64,000 nt of DNA from Eubacteriaceae bacterium (GCA_902362805.1 CABIXY010000001.1:62001-126000), one strand, 5' to 3'; positions 45,622 through 55,626 are shown, numbered from the stretch's first letter. Translations and numbers: made by a program. The notes: generated by a model not told the origin, from the sequence alone.

Positions 45622-46302
45622 TTACTCTTCACTCTTTATGACATAACCTAATCCACGCACTGTTTGGATTAATTTCTGGTCAAACTTCGCATCAATTTTG
45701 TTTCGCAGGGTACGGATGTAGACATCTATAATATTGCTGCCGCCTTCATAATCGTAATTCCAGATGTGTTGTTGAATTTTTTCCCTGGAAAGTACGATTT
45801 CTTTATTGTGCATTAGATATTCCAGTATTGCATATTCTTTGGCAGTAAGCGTAATTTCATTACCGTCTCTAATTGCTACTTTTTTATCTGTATCCAAGGT
45901 CAGCGGCCCTACATTTAAGAAATTATCTACCCTTTCTACCCCGCTTCTTCTGATCAAAACCCTGACTCTGGCTGATAACTCTTCCAGTGAAAAAGGTTTC
46001 GTCAGATAATCGTCTGCGCCGCTGTCAAGGCCGGTTACTTTGTCTTCAACGGTGTTTTTTGCCGTTAAAAGAAGAACCGGCGTTTTTAATTTTTTTAATC
46101 TTATTTTTTTTAGAATTGTAATTCCATCAATTCCCGGAAGCATGATATCCAAGATAATGGCGTCGTATTCTGTTCCATCTATATAATCAATGGCATCACT
46201 TCCATCATAACAAGTATCTATGGTATAACCTTCTGCTTTCAAATGTTTTGCTACAGTCTGGCAAAGTCTCTTTTCGTCTTCTACGATTAATAATTTCATC
46301 AT
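45622..46302 (-). CDS. OmpR-family response regulator
   Basis: 226 residues. The receiver domain has the acidic pair in IVEDEKR, phospho-acceptor Asp in AIILDIMLPGIDG and Lys in DYLTKPFS; the winged-helix output domain ends LIQTVRGLGYVIKSEE. It opens the leftward two-gene system, divergent from the S9 peptidase cluster. Confidence 0.95.
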   Translation of the reverse strand: MMKLLIVEDEKRLCQTVAKHLKAEGYTIDTCYDGSDAIDYIDGTEYDAIILDIMLPGIDGITILKKIRLKKLKTPVLLLTAKNTVEDKVTGLDSGADDYLTKPFSLEELSARVRVLIRRSGVERVDNFLNVGPLTLDTDKKVAIRDGNEITLTAKEYAILEYLMHNKEIVLSREKIQQHIWNYDYEGGSNIIDVYIRTLRNKIDAKFDQKLIQTVRGLGYVIKSEE

Positions 46303-46378
46303 CCCACCTCTTTTCTATTATTATCTTAATCATATAGTAAAAAAATTAAATTACAATGAAAATTTATAGAAATTATGA

Positions 46379-46412
46379 AAAATTGGTACAGGAAACAATT
46401 CAAAATTGGTAC
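46379..46412. promoter_or_regulatory. Direct repeat AAAATTGGTAC, candidate operator of the peptide-use cluster
   Basis: AAAATTGGTAC occurs at 46379–46389 and 46402–46412, start-to-start 23 bases (about two helical turns). It lies about 70–100 bases before the S9 peptidase start. MocR-type regulators commonly bind spaced direct repeats, so the regulator at 49892–51373 is a candidate. Confidence 0.5.
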
Positions 46413-46480
46413 TTTATAGTTTATTTACTATGCGTTAATGTCTATATAACAAAGAATTTTCTGAATATGGAGGGAACGAT

Positions 46481-48508
46481 ATGGCGAAAAGATTAATAGA
46501 GTCCGATCATTTTAAAAACTTTATCAATCTAGGAGGATTAAAAAAGCAAAACTCTAAAATTCTCTATACCAAGACAGAAAGCAGCGTTGATAAAAATGAC
46601 TACTTTACCGATTTATGTATTTTAGATACACAAACTAAAAAGTTTAAAACGCTGACTAATGGAATCGAAGTGGACTTATATAAATGGTATGAGGATGATA
46701 AAGTAATTTTTACAGCAATTACTGAGGAATCTGATAAAAATCTTCGGCAAAAACAAATTCCAATTACTGTGTTTTACAGTATGGATGTTGAGACCGGTAT
46801 AATTGAGAAACTTTTTAATGTAAGTAAAAAAATTATTGAATTCGAGAGAATTTCTGCAGACAAATTTTTTTTCCTCTGCAGCGATACCCTTTGTGATGAT
46901 CAGTATTTGAAACTTGCTGAAGGAAATTGGGAGAAATTCTCTCAAATCAAAAAGGAAGAGGAAGATTACTTTGTTGCTGAAGAAGTTCCTTTTTGGACCA
47001 ACTCAGCAGGCTATTGCAATGGGAAAAGGGGAAGGATTTTTCTATATGAGAAGGAATCATTAACACAGATTACACCGGATGACCTACATGTAACTCTGAT
47101 GAAAGTATATGAAGATGAATATTTGCTTTATTGCGGACTACAGTCTGGAGGCATACAGAGCACTGCAGGCAAGTTATATCGCTACGATATACAAGAAAAA
47201 AATACTGTGCCCCTTGATATTACTGAAGAATATATCTATACCTTGATTGAGACAGTTTCTTCTACTGAATTCATTACTTGTAGAAGCGATAGAAAAATCC
47301 ACGGGGAGTATCAGGATGAATACATAGATTTGATCAATATGAAGGATGGGAGCTGCTTGAGAAAAAATTCATTTGGAGATTATCACATTTACGATAACGT
47401 GGTGTGTGACGTGAGTTATCTGAGTAACTGGCTGAACAAGGTCACAAGATGCAGGAACGGTATTTATTTCATTGCTACAGAAATGGAATCATCTAAAGTC
47501 TTCTTTTGGGAAGATGAAGCCGCGCTTCCTGTTGCAATCACGAAGGCAAAGGGAAAAGTGATAGACTACGAAATTGTAGGTAATGAAATTTACGTCATTG
47601 CTATGAGAGGTTTGGGAGGTACTGAACTTTATAGACATAGTTTGAAGGACAAAAAAGAAGAGAAGATTACATCCTATAACGCAAACTTGGAAGAGATATA
47701 TCAGTATGCCCCAGTGGAAAGACTGAATTATACAAATAAAAACCAGATTGAAATTCAAGGGTGGTACTTAAAGCCTGTTCATTTTGAGGAAGGTAAAAAA
47801 TACCCGGCAATTTTGTTTATACACGGAGGTCCTCAATGTGCCTTTGGTGAAATTTTTAATCACGATATGCAGTTGATGGCGGCGAAGGGTTACGGTGTGC
47901 TCTTCTGCAATCCTACGGGTTCTGAAGGAAGAGGCGGTGACTTTGCGGACATCAGAAAGAAATATGGAACGATTGATTATGAGGATTTGATTGGTTTTAC
48001 CCAATATGCAACAGAGCATCTTCCTTGGATTGATAAGAATCGTCTGGGTGTTACAGGCGGATCTTATGGCGGTATTATGACCAACTGGATTATTGGACAT
48101 ACAAATATGTTCTGTGCGGCTGTTTCTGATAGAGGCGTGTGCAATAACATCAGTGATTTTGGTCTTTCTGATATAGGAGTATCTTTTGGACCGGATACTT
48201 TTGAAGCGACACCATGGGAAAATTTTGATTATTTATGGGAAACATCAGCTTTAAAATACGCCCCATACATTAAGACTCCTGTTTTGTTGATCCACGGCAT
48301 GGAAGATTATCGATGCCCATATGACAGTGCACTGCAGATGCATACGGCATTGACTTATTTTGGAATTCCATCAAAAGTTTTCGCCTTTAAAGGAGAGAAC
48401 CATGAATTGTGCAGATCTGGACAGCCAAAACACAGAGTCAGGAGGCTGGAAGAAATGGCAAGTTGGTTTGATATATACACTCTGAATGAAGAAAGGATAA
48501 AAAAATGA
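46481..48508 (+). CDS. S9 family peptidase (prolyl oligopeptidase/acylaminoacyl type)
   Basis: 675 residues without a signal peptide. The first 420 or so form a beta-propeller-like region; the C-terminal hydrolase has the nucleophile in TGGSYGGIMTNW, Asp in LLIHGMEDYRCP and His in FKGENHELCR. Such enzymes cut short peptides in the cytosol, often after proline or at blocked N-termini. A GGAGGG site precedes ATG 46481. The MFS gene starts before its stop, so the two are coupled. Confidence 0.92.
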   Translation: MAKRLIESDHFKNFINLGGLKKQNSKILYTKTESSVDKNDYFTDLCILDTQTKKFKTLTNGIEVDLYKWYEDDKVIFTAITEESDKNLRQKQIPITVFYSMDVETGIIEKLFNVSKKIIEFERISADKFFFLCSDTLCDDQYLKLAEGNWEKFSQIKKEEEDYFVAEEVPFWTNSAGYCNGKRGRIFLYEKESLTQITPDDLHVTLMKVYEDEYLLYCGLQSGGIQSTAGKLYRYDIQEKNTVPLDITEEYIYTLIETVSSTEFITCRSDRKIHGEYQDEYIDLINMKDGSCLRKNSFGDYHIYDNVVCDVSYLSNWLNKVTRCRNGIYFIATEMESSKVFFWEDEAALPVAITKAKGKVIDYEIVGNEIYVIAMRGLGGTELYRHSLKDKKEEKITSYNANLEEIYQYAPVERLNYTNKNQIEIQGWYLKPVHFEEGKKYPAILFIHGGPQCAFGEIFNHDMQLMAAKGYGVLFCNPTGSEGRGGDFADIRKKYGTIDYEDLIGFTQYATEHLPWIDKNRLGVTGGSYGGIMTNWIIGHTNMFCAAVSDRGVCNNISDFGLSDIGVSFGPDTFEATPWENFDYLWETSALKYAPYIKTPVLLIHGMEDYRCPYDSALQMHTALTYFGIPSKVFAFKGENHELCRSGQPKHRVRRLEEMASWFDIYTLNEERIKK

Positions 48509-49797
48509 AAAAAACTGATAGAGAAAGAATTGCAAATGCTTCATTGAAAATGAAGTACGTCTGGGTGGCAGTGCTGACAATGACAACTATCGTTTATCTT
48601 CTGCCATATACATACAATGATTTTTACAACCACTTTTTGGAGGCCTTTCATATCACTGATGGACAGGCTGGAAAGGTACTCACCTTTTTCGGTCTGACTG
48701 CAACGCCAGGTTACTTTATCGGCGGCTGGCTGGCAGATAAGTTTAATCCGAAACGTTTGGTTGTGATATCCACTTTAGGAACTGGTCTGTGCGGATTCTG
48801 GCTATCCTTTTGCGAATCATATAGCATGTTGATGGTGATTTACTTCTTATTCGGGATTACAACCACCTGTATGCACTGGGGCGCTTTTCTGAAGATGATT
48901 AAGAGCTGGGGAACACCGGAAGAACAGGGAAGATTATTTGGTGTCGAGAATTCTATGTTCGGCGCAGTCGGATTGATAAGCACTTACGTAATTCTAGGTC
49001 TCATCACATTCCTATTTAAAGACGCTGGTTTCAGAGGCGGCGTGCAGGTCTATTCAGCAGTAACCCTGATTACGGGAATTGCTACGTGGCTTTACATTCC
49101 GTATGATAATGAAGCTAAGGTGGATATGGGAGAGGACAAGATTGACTTCAGAGTAATCGGCAAAGTCATGAAAATGCCGGTTGCCTGGTATTTAGGAGCT
49201 TTTACCTGGGGTTATTTTATGGTTCGTTCGACGGTTCCATATCTGAATCCTTTGATGACAGATGTTTACGGAATAGGCATTGCCCTTGCGGCATTCATCA
49301 CCACGACGCTCAGAAGCGGGATGAACATGATTTTCGGACCGATTGGCGGTTATTTTATAGATAAGGCTGGAAGATCTACACCTGTTGTACTCTTCGGAGG
49401 CATTGCGACACTCTGTTTCACTATTCTCATTGTCTTTATACCTAAACGGCCGGACTTATTTATGCTGTTCCTATGTGTAGCTATTTTAGTAACCGTTTCT
49501 TCTTATCTGAATTCCAGTGCGCTATATACGCCGGTGACAGAAGCAAGAGTTCCTTTGAAATATGTTGGTACAGTTTTAGGGTTTGCCTCTACACTGGGGT
49601 ATTCTACAGATGCCTGGATTTATAATGTATGTGGCAGATGGATTGATAATTATGGGGATGTGGCATATAACTACATTTTCATACTGCAGGCTTTTGGTGC
49701 AGTGGTTATGATTGCAAGTGGACTTCTTTTAGCAAAATTATATAAAAAAGCGCAGGTCAAAGAAACAAATTCCTTGGGCGCAGCAGAAGAAGCATGA
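48505..49797 (+). CDS. MFS transporter
   Basis: 430 residues with about twelve hydrophobic segments, the loop 2–3 motif as GGWLADKFNPKR and the matching one in the second half (GGYFIDKAGRSTP). It overlaps the peptidase gene by four bases. Peptides, amino acids or acyl-amino acids are likely cargo given the neighbours; direction and substrate cannot be read from the sequence. Confidence 0.88.
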   Translation: MKKTDRERIANASLKMKYVWVAVLTMTTIVYLLPYTYNDFYNHFLEAFHITDGQAGKVLTFFGLTATPGYFIGGWLADKFNPKRLVVISTLGTGLCGFWLSFCESYSMLMVIYFLFGITTTCMHWGAFLKMIKSWGTPEEQGRLFGVENSMFGAVGLISTYVILGLITFLFKDAGFRGGVQVYSAVTLITGIATWLYIPYDNEAKVDMGEDKIDFRVIGKVMKMPVAWYLGAFTWGYFMVRSTVPYLNPLMTDVYGIGIALAAFITTTLRSGMNMIFGPIGGYFIDKAGRSTPVVLFGGIATLCFTILIVFIPKRPDLFMLFLCVAILVTVSSYLNSSALYTPVTEARVPLKYVGTVLGFASTLGYSTDAWIYNVCGRWIDNYGDVAYNYIFILQAFGAVVMIASGLLLAKLYKKAQVKETNSLGAAEEA

Positions 49798-49831
49798 TGT
49801 ACTAGAAGTTGTTAATTTATAACGCTATTCT

Positions 49832-49866
49832 GATATAACGGAAGAATACACTTCTTCCGTTATATC
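49832..49866. terminator. 15-bp perfect hairpin between the MFS and MocR-type genes
   Basis: GATATAACGGAAGAA (49832–49846) and TTCTTCCGTTATATC (49852–49866) pair perfectly around five bases. No T-run follows, so it may be an operator or an mRNA-stability element rather than a terminator. It ends 25 bases before the regulator start codon. Confidence 0.5.
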
Positions 49867-49891
49867 AATAATAAAGCGAGGTAAATAAACC

Positions 49892-51373
49892 ATGAATTTA
49901 AAAATTAACAAACAGAGTGTAGTACCATTATATAAGCAGATTGAAAACGGTATTAAGAATTTAATTAAACATGAGGAATTGGTCAATGGTTATAAACTGC
50001 CACCAGAGCGAAAATTGGCTGCAGAACTAGGTGTCCACAGAAACACGGTTATTTTGGCGTATAACAGATTGATAGCGGAAGGCTTTATTGTGTCATCCAG
50101 GACTTCACCGAGAGGATATTTTGTAATGAGAAATAGAAATAAAACAATGGGAAATATGTTTTTTCCTTTGGAGAAGATGATTCGTTATCATTTCACGACG
50201 AAGGAAAAAGTGTTTTCTCAGATTTTTGATGAATCTTACTCTCGAGAGATTCTTTCTCTTGGAGGCATTGTCATGGATCATGAATTAGAGTTAGTTCCCA
50301 GAATGGTGAATATCTTTGAAAATATGAAGGATGGCCATTGGTTTCAAAATATATGTGCAACACAAGAAAATGAAACAGAGCGATTAAAAGGTAATATCTG
50401 TTATATCCTGAAGAAAAGGAATATGTATATTGATAAAAGAAATATACAAATTGTACCGGAAACAACACAAGCCTTAAGTTATATAATTGATCTGTATTTA
50501 CAAGAAGGAGACTGTATTGTCTTAGAGGAACCTGTAATTCCTGACACAATCAATCTTTTTCGTAATAAGGGAATTAAAACCATAGGTGTATCTCTAGAGG
50601 AAGACGGTCCCAATCTAAAAGAATTAGAACTTTTGATTATGGAAAAAGGTCCTAAGTTCCTATACATTATGCCTAATTTTCAAAATCCTACTGCAAAAGT
50701 AATGTCACTTCATAAACGCCTTGACTTGCTTGAAATCAGTTACAAATATGGAATACCTATTATTGAGGATGATTCCCTGCATGATTTTAATTACTCTGAC
50801 AAGGACATACCAACTCTCTATTCTTTGGATCGGTATAAATCTGTTATTTACATAGATACATTTACTCTGACATTTTTGCCAGGCACCCAGACAGCATTTG
50901 TTATAGGTCCCTATGAACCAATTGCTATGATTGGAGAGTATATCAAGATGAGCCAAGTTATGTTGACAAATATCGGTCAGTATATGCTCAATGAGTTTAT
51001 AGAAAGCGGAGATTATGAAGAGTATTTGATTAATCTGAGGGATTACTATAGAAGAAAAAGAGATTATTTAATAGAAGAACTAAATAAAGGTGAAAATAAA
51101 AGTTTTTCATTACATTGTCCAGAAGGCGGACTTTTTGTTTGGTGTGATCTTGACGATAAAATCAATGAGAAGAAATTATTTGACATCTGTCGGGAAATGG
51201 GTCTGTTAATTATGCCCGGCTACATTTTTTATCCTGATGGCTATCAAGGGAGCGGTCATATTCGGCTCTGCTTTTCTAAGTTAAATGAAAAGGATATAAA
51301 AAAAGCAGTTGCCATTTTGAATGAGGCAATTAAAATTGTTTTAGAACAAAATGAAGGAGAAGATAATGAATAA
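49892..51373 (+). CDS. MocR/GabR-type regulator with aminotransferase-like domain lacking the PLP lysine
   Basis: 493 residues: a GntR winged helix (about 1–75, KLPPERKLAAELGVHRNTV) and a fold-type-I aminotransferase domain. NPT in PNFQNPTAK and the Asp pair in IIEDDSLHDF are kept. The usual SFSK block with the Schiff-base lysine reads TFTLTFLPG here, with Leu at position 326. PLP therefore cannot bind covalently in the normal way. It sits between a transporter and a hydrolase gene and probably controls them, perhaps sensing a different ligand. The gene's end overlaps the next start codon. Confidence 0.88.
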   Translation: MNLKINKQSVVPLYKQIENGIKNLIKHEELVNGYKLPPERKLAAELGVHRNTVILAYNRLIAEGFIVSSRTSPRGYFVMRNRNKTMGNMFFPLEKMIRYHFTTKEKVFSQIFDESYSREILSLGGIVMDHELELVPRMVNIFENMKDGHWFQNICATQENETERLKGNICYILKKRNMYIDKRNIQIVPETTQALSYIIDLYLQEGDCIVLEEPVIPDTINLFRNKGIKTIGVSLEEDGPNLKELELLIMEKGPKFLYIMPNFQNPTAKVMSLHKRLDLLEISYKYGIPIIEDDSLHDFNYSDKDIPTLYSLDRYKSVIYIDTFTLTFLPGTQTAFVIGPYEPIAMIGEYIKMSQVMLTNIGQYMLNEFIESGDYEEYLINLRDYYRRKRDYLIEELNKGENKSFSLHCPEGGLFVWCDLDDKINEKKLFDICREMGLLIMPGYIFYPDGYQGSGHIRLCFSKLNEKDIKKAVAILNEAIKIVLEQNEGEDNE

Positions 51374-52655
51374 ATTTATAGAGTATAGAAGAGAGTTTCA
51401 CAAGTTTCCTGAAACAGGATGGAGAGAAATTAGAACCAGTGCAAGAATCGCAGAGATTCTGGAAAAAATGGGTTACCAACATATCCTCATGGGACCAGAG
51501 GTTGTAGAAATAAGCAGTGTTGCTCCATTTATACGGATGACAGCCAAAGAGACAGAAGACGTCATGAAGCGGGCAAAATCACAGGGAGCGTCAACTGAAT
51601 ATGTAGAAAGAACAAAGGAGTTTCCTGGCGTTATTGCTATTCTTGATACAGGCATTCCTGGACCGACAACAGCCTTTCGCTTTGATATAGATTGTCTGCC
51701 TTATGAGGAGTTTGACGCTGATGGATATCCGCCAAAAGAATTAGGTTTTCTTTCGCAAAATTCTAATTGTGTCCATGCATGTGGTCATGATGGCCATACA
51801 GCTATAGGCCTTGGAGCAGCAGAAGTTTTACTTACGAATAAAGAAAAATTGTGTGGAAGAATAAAATTTATTTTTCAGCCGGCAGAGGAGACTTTTTACG
51901 GTGCACAATCCATTGTGGATAAAGGACATCTCGATGATGTAGACTATTTTATCGCATTGCATATCGCTTTAACAGCGGAAGGAATACCGTTACCTTCCCA
52001 TTCCATTGCCTGCGGTTGTAAGGACTTTCTAAGCGATAGGCAGCTAGATGTTACTTTTCTAGGAAAGGCGGCTCATCCATGTGGTGCATCTCAGGAGGGC
52101 AAAAATGCATTGCTAGCTGCGTGTTCAGCGGCATTAAACCTTCATTGCATTGCACCCCACGAAGAAGGGCTTTGTAGAATTAATGTGGGAACCCTTCACG
52201 CTGGAGTTGCAATTAATACGATTCCGCCACAGGCAGAATTATCCGTGGAATTCAGAGGTGAAAGTACCACCATTGCAAAATACGCAGAGAATAGAGTCTT
52301 TGATGTGCTCAATGGCACGGCAAAGGCTTATGATATGGCTTATGAATATTTGGACTACGGAGAGGTTCCGGCAGGAAAAAGCGACGATGCTTTGATGGAA
52401 ATCATAGAAGAGTCTGCCAAGAATATTCCGTGGTTTGAAAAAATATATTATGAAGGTAATGTAGGCGGAACAGATGATGCAACGATTATGATGAGCAGGG
52501 TGCAGGAAAATGGCGGAATTGCGGTCTATACAGGAATCGGCGCTGATACGACACAGCCTTTACATAATCCGCAGTTTGATTTTGATGAGGATGCCATCGC
52601 AGCTTCTATTGAACTCTGCAAAGCCGTAATCTTGGAAATTCATCATAGGCAATAA
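51366..52655 (+). CDS. M20 amidohydrolase, AbgA-like
   Basis: 429 residues from ATG 51366 (AAGGAG six bases upstream). The long segment with AKSQGAS, GVIAILDTGIPGPTTAFRFD and then CVHACGHDGHTAIGL follows the pattern of AbgA, the p-aminobenzoyl-glutamate hydrolase subunit, more than that of IAA-amino acid hydrolases. The catalytic base and ligand pair is intact in FQPAEET. It probably releases amino acids from acylated or aromatic amides brought in by the MFS carrier. No AbgB partner is seen, so the substrate is uncertain. Confidence 0.88.
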   Translation: MNKFIEYRREFHKFPETGWREIRTSARIAEILEKMGYQHILMGPEVVEISSVAPFIRMTAKETEDVMKRAKSQGASTEYVERTKEFPGVIAILDTGIPGPTTAFRFDIDCLPYEEFDADGYPPKELGFLSQNSNCVHACGHDGHTAIGLGAAEVLLTNKEKLCGRIKFIFQPAEETFYGAQSIVDKGHLDDVDYFIALHIALTAEGIPLPSHSIACGCKDFLSDRQLDVTFLGKAAHPCGASQEGKNALLAACSAALNLHCIAPHEEGLCRINVGTLHAGVAINTIPPQAELSVEFRGESTTIAKYAENRVFDVLNGTAKAYDMAYEYLDYGEVPAGKSDDALMEIIEESAKNIPWFEKIYYEGNVGGTDDATIMMSRVQENGGIAVYTGIGADTTQPLHNPQFDFDEDAIAASIELCKAVILEIHHRQ

Positions 52656-52787
52656 AAATATATGAATATTAAAAAAATGTTTCTTTTCGAATTTTTTCAT
52701 TTTAATTTCATTTTAAGTGTTTATTATATGGATACACTCAAAGAATAATACTTGAAAGATAAATAAATGAAATAGGAGGAAAGAACA

Positions 52788-53930
52788 ATGTCAAAATTTA
52801 TTAACAAAAGGAACGGCATCATTGCTGCCATCGCTGTTGTACTGATTATCGCAGCGATTATCCTCTCCACTACTTTCACGCAGGCTATGACCCTGGATGA
52901 GGCAAAAGAAATCGCAAAAAAATATGTTCCGGCCACAGCGACTTTTGTAACAAGTGAAGAAGAGGAAAACAAATTTGAAGTGATGTTCCACGATGATAAA
53001 AATGAAGAAGGTTTCGAAGTGGAAATCAACAAAGAAACAAAACAGGTAAAGAAAGTAGAGTCACAGCTTGATAACGACTTAGGCAGCAAAACGGTAAAGC
53101 TCACTGAAAGTGAAGTGAAAAATATTGTAAAAAAGGCCTTTGACGGAATTACCAGCATCTCTGTCAATTTGACAAAGGACAACGGCCTTTATGAGTATGA
53201 GGTGAATTTCAAATCAAATGATTTTTATGGAAACGCGGATGTAAATCCTGAAACTGGTGCGATTCTTGAAAGCACAATAAAATATGGAACTGCGGTAACA
53301 ATTCCAACTGATGACCAGAACAAAGGAGATCTTCTCACTTATAAGGAAGCAGAAGATGCTGCTATCAAAAAAGCTGGCGGCGGATTTGTAAAAGATATCG
53401 ACCTTGAAAGAAAAAATGGCAACTATTATTATGAAATCGAATTAGTCAAAGACAATATGGAATATGACTATATCGTCGATGCCAAAACTGGAAAAGTTTC
53501 TTTGGAGCATGAGCACGAAAGTTACTTTGACTATGATGACGATGACGATTGGGATGACGATGATCACTACAATCCAGGAACGACAGGCGGCAACAGCGGT
53601 AATACGGGATCTGGCGGCAACAGCAATACAGGGAATGCAGGCTCAAACTCTGGCAATACTTCTAATAACAACAGTGGATTAATCTCTGCAGAAAAAGCCA
53701 AGAGTATTGTACTGGCAAAGATTCCGGGTGCTACAATTACTAAAATTCATTTAGAAAAAGATGATGGCATCTATATCTACGAGGGTGACGCCAGACTTGG
53801 AAATTATGAATACGAATTCGAAATTAATGCATCGTCTGGTGTCATAATAGGTTGGGATAAAGATCGCATCGACTATGATGATGACGATGATTACGATGAC
53901 GACGATTATGATGATGACTGGGATGACTAA
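52788..53930 (+). CDS. Membrane-anchored PepSY-repeat protein with Asp-rich stretches
   Basis: 380 residues. An N-terminal membrane segment (IIAAIAVVLIIAAIILSTTF) is followed by four PepSY-like units, each with a TxxEAxxIA-type helix (TLDEAKEIAKKY, TESEVKNIVKKA, TYKEAEDAAIKKA, SAEKAKSIVLAKI). An Asp-rich run (about 246–257), a Gly/Ser/Asn linker (262–300) and an extreme acidic C-terminus (DDDDDYDDDDYDDDWDD) stand out. PepSY domains are linked to inhibition of secreted peptidases; the acidic runs could bind calcium. The protein should face outward. Confidence 0.85.
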   Translation: MSKFINKRNGIIAAIAVVLIIAAIILSTTFTQAMTLDEAKEIAKKYVPATATFVTSEEEENKFEVMFHDDKNEEGFEVEINKETKQVKKVESQLDNDLGSKTVKLTESEVKNIVKKAFDGITSISVNLTKDNGLYEYEVNFKSNDFYGNADVNPETGAILESTIKYGTAVTIPTDDQNKGDLLTYKEAEDAAIKKAGGGFVKDIDLERKNGNYYYEIELVKDNMEYDYIVDAKTGKVSLEHEHESYFDYDDDDDWDDDDHYNPGTTGGNSGNTGSGGNSNTGNAGSNSGNTSNNNSGLISAEKAKSIVLAKIPGATITKIHLEKDDGIYIYEGDARLGNYEYEFEINASSGVIIGWDKDRIDYDDDDDYDDDDYDDDWDD

Positions 53931-53940
53931 GAAGGATACG

Positions 53941-53967
53941 AAAAAGACGGCAAGTGCCGTCTTTTTT
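53941..53967 (+). terminator. Rho-independent terminator after the PepSY gene
   Basis: AAAAAGACGGC/GCCGTCTTTTTT is an 11-bp stem with a short loop (AAGT) and T-run. Confidence 0.88.
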
Positions 53968-54168
53968 GATGTATAGAAAATGAGTCTGTAAGCGAATTTT
54001 TACGTTTTTTACCTAAAAATGCTGGTATTTGTTAGATTAAAATTGTAATATAAAGGTAATACATTAAAACAAAAATATTTAATTTATAATGGTAACTTGC
54101 AGTGTAATTTTATAGTGAAATTTACGAAAGATGTTGTGTTTATCCGTTGGAGAAAGGAGAAATCTCTA

Positions 54169-55536
54169 ATGAAAGAGAAAATTTTAATTATTGATGATGA
54201 AGAAGACGTCTGTACTTCGATAGCCTTTGCCCTGGAAACTTTTTATGAAATCCATATTGTCGATAATGCGCCAGATGGGTTATATTATTTTCAAAAAGAT
54301 CATTTTTCGCTATGTATAATGGATATAAGATTAGAAAAAATGAATGGTGTTGCTCTTTTAGACGAGATAAAAAAAATTGATGAAAAAGCCATTGTCATTT
54401 TAATGACAGCCTGCGCACTTGTCAATTCTTCTATAGAAGCAATTCAAAAAGGTGCCTATACATATCTGATAAAACCTTTTGATATACAAGAACTATTTTT
54501 TGTCATTAAAAAAGCTCTCAATTATCGCTATTTTAATCAAAAAGTAAAGTGTTTAAATAAAAATTTAGAAGAAAAATATGTATATTATGGAATTATAGGC
54601 AAAAGTGCACAAATGAAAGCTGTTTTTCAGATGATAGAAAAAGTAAAAAATCTAGATACTAGTGTCTTAATAACAGGCAAAAGCGGCACCGGTAAAGAAC
54701 TAGCTGCAAGGGCACTTCATAATTCCGGCAGAAGAAAAGAATATCACTTTGCAGATGTGAATTGTGCAGCTATTCCGGAAAGTTTATTGGAAGAGGAACT
54801 CTTTGGCCACAAAAGAGGTGCATTTACAGGTGCGATTGCCAATAAAGAAGGGAAATTTGAATATGCCAATAATGGAACCGTTTTTCTTGATGAAATTGGC
54901 GATATGCCATTGTCATTACAAGCAAAATTGCTCAGAGTTTTGCAACAACGTGAGATTACACCTATTGGCAGCAATATGGTCAAAAAATTGAATATCAGGG
55001 TGATTGCTGCAACAAATAAAGATTTAAAAAAGATGGTCGAAGAAGGAACTTTTCGAAGTGATCTTTACTTTAGATTAAAAGTTATTGAAATAAAACTACC
55101 GGAACTGAAAGCAAGAAGAGAAGATATCCCTCTTCTGTGCAGTCATTTTATCAGTTTATATAATAAGAAACAGAAAAAAAATGTGAGTTATATTTCGGAA
55201 GAAGCAGAAAGGCTTTTGCTAAATTATCATTTCCCAGGTAATATCCGAGAGTTATCAAATATTTTGGAGTATGCTATGATTATGTCTGATGGAGAAATGA
55301 TAAAAGCGGGGGATCTGCCAGAGGAAGTGAGTGCAGTAATAAAAACAGGAGATATATTAAAGAGCAATTATATGAAAGATTTTTCTGGACTGACGTTAAA
55401 AGAAGCAGAAAAACAAATCATTTTGCAGGCTCTGGAAGATAATCAATGGAATCGAAGGAAAACTGCAGAAAGATTGGGAATCAGTGATAAGGGATTGCGA
55501 AATAAAATTATAAAATATGAATTGATTAAAAAATAA
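54169..55536 (+). CDS. NtrC-type sigma-54 response regulator (orphan)
   Basis: 455 residues from ATG 54169, with AAGGAG upstream; an in-frame extension to 54097 has no such support. Receiver domain with IIDDEEDV and phospho-acceptor D52 (CIMDIR), AAA+ domain with GKSGTGKE near 170, GAFTGA and GTVFLDEIGDMP, and a Fis-type helix-turn-helix (RKTAERLGISDKGLRNKI). No sensor kinase gene is adjacent. The next gene has a sigma-54 promoter preceded by paired repeats, so it is its most likely target. Confidence 0.93.
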   Translation: MKEKILIIDDEEDVCTSIAFALETFYEIHIVDNAPDGLYYFQKDHFSLCIMDIRLEKMNGVALLDEIKKIDEKAIVILMTACALVNSSIEAIQKGAYTYLIKPFDIQELFFVIKKALNYRYFNQKVKCLNKNLEEKYVYYGIIGKSAQMKAVFQMIEKVKNLDTSVLITGKSGTGKELAARALHNSGRRKEYHFADVNCAAIPESLLEEELFGHKRGAFTGAIANKEGKFEYANNGTVFLDEIGDMPLSLQAKLLRVLQQREITPIGSNMVKKLNIRVIAATNKDLKKMVEEGTFRSDLYFRLKVIEIKLPELKARREDIPLLCSHFISLYNKKQKKNVSYISEEAERLLLNYHFPGNIRELSNILEYAMIMSDGEMIKAGDLPEEVSAVIKTGDILKSNYMKDFSGLTLKEAEKQIILQALEDNQWNRRKTAERLGISDKGLRNKIIKYELIKK

Positions 55537-55539
55537 AAC

Positions 55540-55580
55540 AAGTCGGTAAAAAATGCTAAGTCGGTAATTTTTACCGACTT
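55540..55580. promoter_or_regulatory. Likely enhancer for the NtrC-type regulator
   Basis: AAGTCGGTAA occurs at 55540–55549 and 55558–55567, and its inverse TTACCGACTT at 55571–55580. The second copy and the inverse form a palindrome centred about 85 bases upstream of the predicted sigma-54 start; the first adds a half-site one to two turns further out. No T-run follows, which argues against a simple terminator. Confidence 0.65.
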
Positions 55581-55626
55581 ATTCTATGCTTCTGACAGAA
55601 AAATGCAGGCTGCGGATACTTTAATC

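Noticed and set aside
55558..55580. Palindrome read as a terminator of the NtrC-type gene
   Set aside because: No T-run follows, a third copy of the half-site lies upstream, and the distance to the sigma-54 promoter fits an enhancer better.
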